Assembly: GCF_013364355.1 (NCBI RefSeq)
Contig: NZ_CP054931.1
Span: 310,001-374,000 of the forward strand
DNA from: Stenotrophomonas sp. NA06056
GTDB taxonomy: Bacteria; Pseudomonadota; Gammaproteobacteria; Xanthomonadales; Xanthomonadaceae
Reading direction: 5' to 3'
Length of the DNA: 64,000 bases
Under the pieces are notes generated by a model that saw only the letters and a program-made list of their open reading frames with translations, did not search any database and had not been told where the DNA came from. Made by a program: the position numbers and the translations under genes. Position 1 is the first letter of the stretch. The number at the start of each line of letters is the position of its first letter. Shown here one piece after another: positions 55,156 through 61,878 of this stretch.

Positions 55156-56321
55156 GCGCCGGCCTTGGTCGATGCCTCCTCGGTGATGATCTCCACCGCG
55201 GTGCCGTCTTCCAGCCCGTCGATGCCTTCGATCACCACCTTGTCACCGGCCACCAGGCCGGAGCGCACCGCAACGCGACCGTCATCCGCCGGGCCGAGCA
55301 CCACCGTGCGCCGTTGTGCCTTGTTGTCCTTGTCGATGATGTGCACGTAGTTGCCCTGGCTGCCGAACTGCACGGCGGCATCGGGAACCAGCAGTGCGGG
55401 ATGCTCACCCAGCTGCAGGCGCACATTGACGAACTGGTTGGGGAACAGCGCCTGATCGGCGTTGTCGAACTGCGCGCGCAGCTTCAGCGTGCCGGTGGCG
55501 GTATCGATGCGGTTGTCGACGCTGGACAGGATGCCGCTGGCAAGCTGCCGGCGTTCTTCGCGGTCCCAGCTTTCCACCGCCAGCGCCGGCTGCGCCTGCA
55601 CCGCGTCGAGCAGGGCGGGAAGCTCCGGTTCGGGGACGGTGAACAGCACGCTGATCGGCGCCGTCTGCGCCAGCGTGACCAGGCCCTCGGTATCGCTAGC
55701 GTGCACCAGGTTGCCGACGTCCAGCCGACGCAGGCCGACACGGCCGCTGACCGGGGCGACGATGCGCGTGTACTGCAGCTGCAGCCGCGCTTCGTCCACC
55801 GACGCCTGGTCGCTGAGGCGACGTCCCTGCAGCTGGCGCACCTTGCTCTGCTGGTCGCTCAGTTCCTGGGCCGACACGAAGTGCTGGCGCTGCAGTTCAC
55901 CGAAGCGCTGCAACTGGCGCTCGGCATTCTCCAGCTCGGCCAGGTTCTGCTGTTGCGTACCCAGTGTCTGCGCAAGCTTCACCTGGTAGGGGCGGGGATC
56001 GATCTGTGCCAGCAGGTCACCTGCCTTGACCTGCTGGCCCTCCTGGAAATGCAGGCGCATCAGTTCGCCGTCCACGCGGCTGCGCACCACCACGCTGTGC
56101 AGCGGGGTGACCGTGCCGACCGCCTTGATCCGCAGCACCAGCGGTTCTGCGCTGGCGCGGGCGATGCGTACCGGCACGGCCTTGCCGGCGCCGGCCTGTT
56201 CGCCATCGCCCGTTTCGGCATGCGGCCACAGCCACCACGCCAGGCCAGCGACAAGGGCAAGACCGGCCACGACCAGCAGCGGACGGGCACGGCGGAAGCG
56301 GGAGTTTTCGGCGACAGACAT
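55152..56321 (-). CDS. smeI: RND efflux periplasmic adaptor, MdtA-like
   Basis: 389 residues from [20 protein letters not shown] with AGGA 9 bp upstream; the ATG further up in the track frame lacks this. A signal-anchor at about 13-30 is followed by the lipoyl halves ([31 protein letters not shown] and [21 protein letters not shown]), a coiled-coil hairpin between them, a beta-barrel and an MP domain. It connects the smeJ/smeK trimer to an outer membrane channel. First gene of the operon; no outer membrane component is encoded here. Confidence 0.9.
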   Translation of the reverse strand: MSVAENSRFRRARPLLVVAGLALVAGLAWWLWPHAETGDGEQAGAGKAVPVRIARASAEPLVLRIKAVGTVTPLHSVVVRSRVDGELMRLHFQEGQQVKAGDLLAQIDPRPYQVKLAQTLGTQQQNLAELENAERQLQRFGELQRQHFVSAQELSDQQSKVRQLQGRRLSDQASVDEARLQLQYTRIVAPVSGRVGLRRLDVGNLVHASDTEGLVTLAQTAPISVLFTVPEPELPALLDAVQAQPALAVESWDREERRQLASGILSSVDNRIDTATGTLKLRAQFDNADQALFPNQFVNVRLQLGEHPALLVPDAAVQFGSQGNYVHIIDKDNKAQRRTVVLGPADDGRVAVRSGLVAGDKVVIEGIDGLEDGTAVEIITEEASTKAGA

Positions 56322-56524
56322 GGGGCATCCTGCGCCCTGCGTGCACGCAGGGTCATGCGGGCCCGTCGACACCACGAAGGGTCACGGGCAGCGGGGGAGG
56401 GGGTTGTCTGGCGGGGCCGCAGGCGCGGCGTGGCTGGATGCCGTCGCGCGTGCGACGGGGCGCCAATGGTAGCGGTTTACGCGGGCCGTCGCCGCGTGAC
56501 CTTGGTCATGCAACGCAGCCGGAA

Positions 56525-56545
56525 ATGCCGGCTGAAGGCCGGCAT
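56525..56545 (-). repeat. Hairpin after the TRIC/UPF0126 gene
   Basis: ATGCCGGC-TGAAG-GCCGGCAT, an 8-bp perfect stem 14 bp after the stop on the minus strand, without a U-run. It looks like a headless REP element. Confidence 0.5.
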
Positions 56546-56558
56546 CACCGTCAAACGA

Positions 56559-57176
56559 TCAATGCACTTCGTCGTGGTACACGAATTTCGGCATTTCCCA
56601 GCGGTAATGGATCGCCAGCAGGCGCACGGCGAACCCACCACCCAGGCAGCACAGGATCGCCGTGGCATCGGCTACGCCCCAGTGCAACAACAGCAGATAC
56701 ACCGCACCGGTCAGCAGCGAGATGATCGCGTACAGCTCCTTCTGGAAGATCAGTGGCACCTCGTTGCAGAGGATATCGCGCAGCACGCCGCCGAAGGCGC
56801 CGGTGAGCATGCCGGCGATCAGCACGATCGGCAGTGCATGGCCGGCTTCGCGCGCGATCGAGCAGCCGATCAGGGTGAAGGCAATCAGGCCCAGCCCGTC
56901 CAGCACCAGGAAGGTGCGGCGGAAATGGTGCATCCAACGCGCCACCCAGGTGGCAATCAGTGCCGCGCACACGGTGAAGCCCAGGTATTCGGGATGCTTC
57001 ACCCAGCCCAGCGGGTAGTGGCCGAGCAGGATGTCGCGCAGCGAGCCGCCACCGAGGGCGGTGACGCAGGCGATCATGACCACGCCGAACAGGTCCATGC
57101 GGCGGCGGCCTGCAGACAGGGCGCCGGTCATGGCTTCGGCGGAAATGGCGATCAGGTAGATGATGGACAGCAGCAT
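56559..57176 (-). CDS. UPF0126/TRIC-type membrane protein under glycine riboswitch control
   Basis: 205 residues from MLLSIIYLIAISAEAMTGAL with GGAG 9 bp upstream. Seven helices in two repeats of three, each with a Gly/Arg-Asp motif: ALGGGSLRDILLGHYPLGWV and GAFGGVLRDILCNEVPLIF, the UPF0126 (YicG/YadS, bacterial TRIC-like) signature. Some members conduct cations in vitro. Here the gene lies downstream of a tandem glycine riboswitch, which argues for a role in glycine (or small amino acid) transport or in the ion balance during it. Confidence 0.9.
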   Translation of the reverse strand: MLLSIIYLIAISAEAMTGALSAGRRRMDLFGVVMIACVTALGGGSLRDILLGHYPLGWVKHPEYLGFTVCAALIATWVARWMHHFRRTFLVLDGLGLIAFTLIGCSIAREAGHALPIVLIAGMLTGAFGGVLRDILCNEVPLIFQKELYAIISLLTGAVYLLLLHWGVADATAILCCLGGGFAVRLLAIHYRWEMPKFVYHDEVH

Positions 57177-57261
57177 GGGCAGGCTCCGGGCGCGGTGGGG
57201 CCGGCCATGCGCGACCACCGCCACTGCCTGCGCAATGACGGGATGACGATGACCGGTGCCG

Positions 57262-57464
57262 CTCCCGCTGTCCTTTTGCCTGAGAGTTCAGCGGCGTGAG
57301 CCGCGTGCCCCTTCGGCGGATCGTCCCGGGCATGCCCGGTGACCTCTCTCCAGCTCGGCGAGTCGAATGCATGGTTGGTGGGATTCCAGCCCACCGGCCT
57401 GAGCGATCATGGGAGCCTGCGCCTTCGGCGGGCGCCAGCGTGGCGCCTCTCTCCTGCATTCGGC
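57262..57464 (-). promoter_or_regulatory. Tandem glycine riboswitch
   Basis: On the minus strand two aptamers follow each other. Aptamer 1 (57464-57363): P1 CGAATGCA paired with TGCATTCG, GGAGAG, GCCGAAGG, CTCAGGC. Aptamer 2 (57351-57262): GGAGAG, GCCGAAGGGGC, CTCAGGCAAAAGGACAG. These are the conserved boxes of the gcvT-type glycine riboswitch. The short linker between aptamers is typical. The element ends about 85 bp before the UPF0126 start; no clear terminator follows, so control may be by ribosome access. A TATACT box at 57474-57469 is a candidate -10. Confidence 0.93.
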
Positions 57465-57506
57465 CGCCAGTATATCCGCTGCAGTGCAGCACGGCATAAT
57501 CCGACC

Positions 57507-57782
57507 ATGGTTTCGCCTTCCCGCCCCTGGTTCCTGTACCTGCTCGAATGCCGCGACGGCAGCTATTACGCCGGCATCAGCACCGACGTGCAGGCCCGTT
57601 TTGCCGCCCACCAGGCCGGCAAAGGCGCGCGCTACACCCGATCGCGGCCGCCCCTGCGGGTCCTGGCGGTACGCGAGTACCCGGACAGGGCAGCGGCCTC
57701 ACGCGCCGAATGGGAGCTCAAGCAGCAGCCGCGCGAACGCAAGCTGGACTGGCTGCAGGCGCCGGATTCCGGCCTTCTGTAG
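57507..57782 (+). CDS. GIY-YIG nuclease-domain protein (UPF0213/YhbQ-like)
   Basis: 91 residues from [27 protein letters not shown]. The GIY-YIG core is [16 protein letters not shown] with a catalytic Arg in [26 protein letters not shown] and Glu in EWELKQQPR. Members cut or bind branched DNA; roles are poorly defined. The TAG stop is part of the GTAG header of a SMAG repeat. Its 5' region overlaps the leader of the divergent riboswitch transcript. Confidence 0.92.
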   Translation: MVSPSRPWFLYLLECRDGSYYAGISTDVQARFAAHQAGKGARYTRSRPPLRVLAVREYPDRAAASRAEWELKQQPRERKLDWLQAPDSGLL

Positions 57783-57874
57783 AGCCGAGCCCACGCTCGG
57801 CTGCTGTTCCTGCTGCCCGATGGTGAAACCGAGCATGGGCTCGGCGCCACAGTAGATCCACGCCATGCGTGGAT
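57779..57874. repeat. SMAG cluster of three elements
   Basis: GTAG at 57779 with stem AGCCGAGC / GCTCGGCT (to 57802), a headless mirror copy at about 57828-57847, and GTAG at 57852 with ATCCACG-CCATG-CGTGGAT (to 57874). The first two form an inverted dimer. Confidence 0.8.
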
Positions 57875-57927
57875 GGGGTGCACCCGGCCATGCCATGATC
57901 GCCCAGCCCTCAGCGCTGGAGACCCGG

Positions 57928-58359
57928 ATGTCCACCGTTGCCCTGTTGTTCGCGCTTTCTGCAGCAGCCAGCCCCACTGCCGACGCCACCACGATCGCAG
58001 CCATCGAAGCCACCTGCCACGACTACGTCGACGGACAGCTGGAGGCCGACCCGCAGCGCGTCGCCCGTTCCCTGCACCCGGACCTGGCCAAGCGCGCGGT
58101 ACTCGGCGATACACCCGACGAACGACTGGGATTGCGCCGCATGTCGAAGGAGGAGCTGGTCTCGCTGACAAAGCAGGGCGCACTGAAGACCCCAAAGGAT
58201 CAATGGGACCGTCGCTGCACGGTGCTGGACGTGACCGGCAACGCCGCCTCGGTGCGGTTGGAAACGCCGTGGTTCGTGGACTATTTCCACATGGGGCGCT
58301 TCGAGCAGCGCTGGGTCATCGTCAACGCGCTGTGGTATCCGAAGCCGAAGGCGAAATGA
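57928..58359 (+). CDS. Putative lumazine-binding/NTF2-like protein
   Basis: 143 residues from MSTVALLFALSAAASPTADAT, with GGAG upstream and a signal-peptide-like N-terminus. The rest fits the SnoaL/NTF2-like 'putative lumazine-binding' family (Lumazine_bd_2): ATCHDYVDGQLEADPQRVARSLHPDLAKR, VLDVTGNAASVRLE and FHMGRFEQRWVIVNALW. These cone-shaped folds bind small hydrophobic ligands or act as enzymes. A periplasmic place is likely; no substrate can be named. Confidence 0.82.
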   Translation: MSTVALLFALSAAASPTADATTIAAIEATCHDYVDGQLEADPQRVARSLHPDLAKRAVLGDTPDERLGLRRMSKEELVSLTKQGALKTPKDQWDRRCTVLDVTGNAASVRLETPWFVDYFHMGRFEQRWVIVNALWYPKPKAK

Positions 58360-58362
58360 GCA

Positions 58363-58815
58363 ATGCGCGCCGCCGGTAAAGCGTGGCTTTCGGTCGTCGT
58401 GCTGGTAGCCGGTATCGCGCTGCTGCCTGGCCTTCTGTACCTGCTCGGACTGGCGCTGGTGGAAGGCTGGCCGAAGCCGGCTGATCGCGCGCCCAGTGGT
58501 GTGGCTGCGTGCAGCAGTGAACCGCGAACAGGATTTCAGCCGATGAATCCCTGGAGTTTCGCCGCGCAGTTCTTCGATCCTGGAGCGCTGAAGAAGGCGA
58601 CTGATATCGAGCGCGAAGCGTTCTGGGTTGCACGCCGCCACCTGATGCGGCAGCCACGGCACGACATGCTGCGCTGGCACCTGAGCAGCACCTCGTTGAC
58701 GATCTGGATCACCCGGCACTGGAGTGCGGCGCAGATTGGCGATACCGCAAGGAAGGAAGATTTCTGCCGCGCATGGTCGAAACGGCGTGTGCCCGGCGGC
58801 CCGATGAACCGGTAG
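58363..58815 (+). CDS. Membrane-anchored hypothetical protein
   Basis: 150 residues with an N-terminal transmembrane segment (about 8-32) and a soluble, Trp/Arg-rich remainder with the block LRWHLSSTSLTIWITRHWSAAQI and two Cys. I do not recognise the family; the block suggests a small periplasmic domain of xanthomonads. It follows the lumazine-binding-like gene after 3 bp, so the two are an operon. As with the GIY-YIG gene, its TAG stop is the GTAG header of a SMAG element. Confidence 0.72.
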   Translation: MRAAGKAWLSVVVLVAGIALLPGLLYLLGLALVEGWPKPADRAPSGVAACSSEPRTGFQPMNPWSFAAQFFDPGALKKATDIEREAFWVARRHLMRQPRHDMLRWHLSSTSLTIWITRHWSAAQIGDTARKEDFCRAWSKRRVPGGPMNR

Positions 58816-58834
58816 ATCCACGCCATGCGTGGAT
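58812..58834 (+). repeat. SMAG element supplying the stop codon of the preceding gene
   Basis: GTAG (58812-58815) plus ATCCACG-CCATG-CGTGGAT. A second hairpin, CCCTTTCC-TGC-GGAAAGGG (58856-58874), follows within 25 bp. Confidence 0.8.
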
Positions 58835-58895
58835 GATGTTGACGGAGTCAGAGCCCTTTCCTGCGGAAAGGGATCCGACCCCGTTGCATGCAGCC

Positions 58896-60176
58896 CTAGC
58901 GCTTCGGCCGCCGGTCTTCGCGGTCATCGCCAAAAATGATCCGCGCGCTGCGCTGGTAGCTCCAGTACGCCACCGCCCAGTTCAACAGCACCACGAGGCG
59001 GTTGCGGAAACCGATCAGGAAGAACACGTGCGCGGCCAGCCAGAACCACCAGGCCAGCACACCGGACAGCTGCAGCTTGCCCAGGTGCACGATCGCGGCC
59101 ATGCGGCCGATGGTGGCCAGGTTGCCGAAGTCGGCGTACTTGAAAGGCCCCGGCGCGGGCTTGTCGTGCAGGCGTGCGCGGAGGGTTTCGGCCACATACT
59201 TGCCCATCTGCTTGGCGGCCGGTGCCACGCCCGGAACCGGCTTGCCGTTGGCCTGGCTCAGTGCGGCCAGGTCGCCTGCCACGAACAGTTCGGGATGGCC
59301 GGGCAGGGTAAGGTCGGGCTGCACCTGCACGCGTCCTGCGCGGTCCAGTGTCACGTGCAATGTGCGCGCCAGCGGTGAAGCGGCCACGCCGGCGGCCCAG
59401 ACCACGGTGCGCGCGGGCACGAACTGGTCGCCCAGTTTGAAGCCCTGTCCATCGATGTGGCTGACCGGTGTGCCGGTCATCACTTCCACGCCCAGCTTCT
59501 CCAGCTGCCGGCGTGCTTTCAGCGAAAGCACTTCGGGGAAGGTCGACAACACGCGCGGACCGGCCTCGACCAACCGTACCTTGGCGCTGGCCGGATCGAT
59601 GTGGCGGAATTCATTGCGCAGCGTATGCCGCGCGATTTCGGCCAGGGTGCCAGCCAGCTCGACGCCGGTCGGGCCACCACCCACCACGGCGAAGCTCAGC
59701 CATGCCGCCTTTTTTGCCGGGTCCGGCTCGGCCTCGGCGCGTTCGAACGCCAGCAGCAGCTTCCGGCGCAGGGCGATGGCATCGTCCAGGGTCTTCAGGC
59801 CAGGCGCATCGTCGGCCCATTCGTCGTGGCCGAAGTAGGCGTGGGTGGCGCCTGTGGCCAGCAGCAGGCTGTCGTAGTCCAGCGTGCTGCCATCGGCCAT
59901 GCGCACCTGCCGGGCTTCCTTGTCGATGGCCACCACTTCGCCCAAGCGCACCTCTACATTGCGCTGGTGGCCGAGAATGTGGCGCAGCGGTGCGGCGATA
60001 TCCGGCGCGGACAGGCCCGCAGTGGCCACCTGGTACAGCAGCGGCTGGAACAGGTGGTGGTTGCGGCGGTCGACCAGGGTGATGCGTATGCGTTCGCGGG
60101 CCAGCGCACGGGTGGCCCAAAGACCGGCAAAACCGCCGCCGACAACGACCAGGTGGGGGACGCGATCACGACTCAT
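58896..60176 (-). CDS. ndh: Type II NADH:quinone oxidoreductase
   Basis: 426 residues from MSRDRVPHLVVVGGGFAGLWA (GGAG upstream). FAD-binding GGGFAG at about 13-18, the NAD-binding Rossmann motif FAVVGGGPTGVELAGTLAEI near 165-184, ATGATHAYFGHDEW, and VFVAGDLAALSQ-type FAD block. A C-terminal hydrophobic region (LAWWFWLAAHVFFLIGF, about 370-388) and a basic end give membrane contact. It moves electrons from NADH to quinone without pumping protons. Monocistronic and divergent from the NYN gene. Confidence 0.93.
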   Translation of the reverse strand: MSRDRVPHLVVVGGGFAGLWATRALARERIRITLVDRRNHHLFQPLLYQVATAGLSAPDIAAPLRHILGHQRNVEVRLGEVVAIDKEARQVRMADGSTLDYDSLLLATGATHAYFGHDEWADDAPGLKTLDDAIALRRKLLLAFERAEAEPDPAKKAAWLSFAVVGGGPTGVELAGTLAEIARHTLRNEFRHIDPASAKVRLVEAGPRVLSTFPEVLSLKARRQLEKLGVEVMTGTPVSHIDGQGFKLGDQFVPARTVVWAAGVAASPLARTLHVTLDRAGRVQVQPDLTLPGHPELFVAGDLAALSQANGKPVPGVAPAAKQMGKYVAETLRARLHDKPAPGPFKYADFGNLATIGRMAAIVHLGKLQLSGVLAWWFWLAAHVFFLIGFRNRLVVLLNWAVAYWSYQRSARIIFGDDREDRRPKR

Positions 60177-60298
60177 CGACTCACTCCAGGAGGGGCATGG
60201 GGGAAGTGCCTGGCATCTTCGCATGGCCGGTCCTTGTCACGTCAGCGTGCATCGGGATCGGCGATACTCGGGTTCAGGCAACTGCCCGTGAGGAGTCC

Positions 60299-61093
60299 AT
60301 GAGCGAACCGGAAAAGCGCATCGCCCTGTTGATCGACGCCGACAACGCGCCGGCCTCGAAGATCGACGAGGTCCTGGCCGAAGTCGCCCGTTATGGTGTG
60401 GCCAACGTGCGCCGTGCCTACGGCAACTGGAAGAGCCCACGGCTGAAAGGCTGGGAGGCGGTGTTGCACGAATACGCGATCCGGCCGATCCAGCAGTTCG
60501 CCTACAGCAAGGGCAAGAACGCGTCGGACATGGCGATGGTGATCGACGCAATGGATCTGCTGTACGCGCGCAACCTCGATGGTTTTGCGATCGTGTCCAG
60601 CGATGCCGATTTCACCCCGATGGTGATGCGCCTGCTGACCGATGGCGTGAAGGTCTATGGCTTCGGCGAAAAGAAAACGCCGGAACCCTTCGTCAACGCG
60701 TGCTCGAAGTTCACCTATCTCGAAGCGTTGGGGCAGACCCACGCCAGCGTGCAGGATGTCGAGCAGGCATCGAGCGAACCCTCATCGAACGAACAGACGC
60801 CCAGCGAACAGGCGAGCAGCGACGATGCGCGCCCGCGCAAGAGCGGCGCGGAGATGCGCAGCGACACGCGCCTGGTGAAGATGCTGCGCCGTGCGGTGTC
60901 TTCGGCTGAAGGCGAGGATGGCTGGTCGCACCTGGGCCCGGTCGGCAGCCAGATCGGCAACCAGGCCTCGTTCGATCCGCGCAACTATGGTTACGGAAAA
61001 CTCAGCGATCTGCTGGCCGCGATCGGTCTGTTCGAGCTGAAAAAGGATGGAAAGTCGTCCTACGTGCGCGCGCTGCCGAAGAAGAACCGGTGA
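60299..61093 (+). CDS. NYN domain protein with C-terminal OST-HTH/LOTUS-like domain
   Basis: 264 residues with GAGGAG 7 bp upstream. The N-terminal PIN-like NYN (LabA/DUF88) nuclease fold shows the acidic residues in LLIDADNAP (13-16), KGKNASDMAMVIDAMDLL and VSSDADFTPMVMRL. A Ser/Glu/Gln-rich linker (about 155-190) leads to a winged-helix OST-HTH/LOTUS-like domain (RLVKMLRRAVSSAEGEDGWSHLG, YGYGKLSDLLAAIGLFEL). This combination is typical of RNA-processing proteins related to eukaryotic MARF1; in bacteria its target RNA is unknown. Confidence 0.9.
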   Translation: MSEPEKRIALLIDADNAPASKIDEVLAEVARYGVANVRRAYGNWKSPRLKGWEAVLHEYAIRPIQQFAYSKGKNASDMAMVIDAMDLLYARNLDGFAIVSSDADFTPMVMRLLTDGVKVYGFGEKKTPEPFVNACSKFTYLEALGQTHASVQDVEQASSEPSSNEQTPSEQASSDDARPRKSGAEMRSDTRLVKMLRRAVSSAEGEDGWSHLGPVGSQIGNQASFDPRNYGYGKLSDLLAAIGLFELKKDGKSSYVRALPKKNR

Positions 61094-61199
61094 TGCGCGG
61101 CCATGCCCGGCCGATGCCCAATGCGGTCACTTCGCACGCACACACCCGCACCAATCAGGCGTATCGTTGCCGCTCGCATTGCCAGCAAGGAAAACACGC

Positions 61200-61820
61200 A
61201 TGTTGAAGATCTGGGGCCGCCGTAATTCCAGCAACGTCCGCAAGGTGCTGTGGTGTGCCGAGGAAATCGGCCTGCCATACGAGTCAATCGAAGTGGGTGG
61301 CAGCCACGGCGGCACGCAGTCGCCGGAGTACGTGGCGATGAACCCGAACGGGCTGGTGCCGGTGATCGAGGACCACGGCCTGCCGCTGTGGGAGTCGAAC
61401 ACCATCGTGCGCTACCTCAGTGCGCGCTATTCGCTGGGCACGCTGTACGCGGAAGACGCGATGGAGCGTGCGCAGGCCGAGAAGTGGATGGACTGGAGCA
61501 CCTCGCGGATGGCGCCGCTGTACTCCGAACTGATCTGGGGCATCATGCGCACCGCGCCGGCCGACCGCGATGAGGCACGCATCAATGCGGCGATCGTGCG
61601 TGCCGGTGATTTCCTGGCGCTGCCCAACGCGACCCTGGCCACGCAACCGTGGTTGTCAGGCGAGAAATTCGCCATGGGTGACATCGCACTGGGCTCATTG
61701 ATCTACGCGTGGTTCGAGCTGCCGATCCAGCGCCCGGACCTGCCGCACCTGGCCGAGTGGTATGCACGACTGCGCGAACGCCCGGCGTACCAGCGCGGCG
61801 TGATGTCCCCGATGACGTAA
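61200..61820 (+). CDS. Glutathione S-transferase family protein
   Basis: 206 residues from MLKIWGRRNSSNVRKVLWCAEE; AAGGAAA lies about 10 bp upstream. The glutathione site shows the catalytic-type Ser in RRNSSNVRK, the cis-Pro in GLVPVIED and the gamma-Glu binding ESNTIVRYL. The helical domain starts near residue 90 and contains FAMGDIALGSLIYAW. The start LKIWGRxxSxNVxKVLW is typical of a widespread beta/zeta-like subgroup. 106 bp after the NYN gene; a SMAG element follows. Confidence 0.91.
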   Translation: MLKIWGRRNSSNVRKVLWCAEEIGLPYESIEVGGSHGGTQSPEYVAMNPNGLVPVIEDHGLPLWESNTIVRYLSARYSLGTLYAEDAMERAQAEKWMDWSTSRMAPLYSELIWGIMRTAPADRDEARINAAIVRAGDFLALPNATLATQPWLSGEKFAMGDIALGSLIYAWFELPIQRPDLPHLAEWYARLRERPAYQRGVMSPMT

Positions 61821-61842
61821 CGGTGGATCGAATGTTGAACCT

Positions 61843-61865
61843 GTAGTGCCGAGCCATGCTCGGCA
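61843..61865 (+). repeat. SMAG element between GST and priA
   Basis: GTAG header with stem TGCCGAGC-CAT-GCTCGGCA in the 58-bp gap between the convergent genes. Confidence 0.8.
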
Positions 61866-61878
61866 GCGTTCTGCCAGA

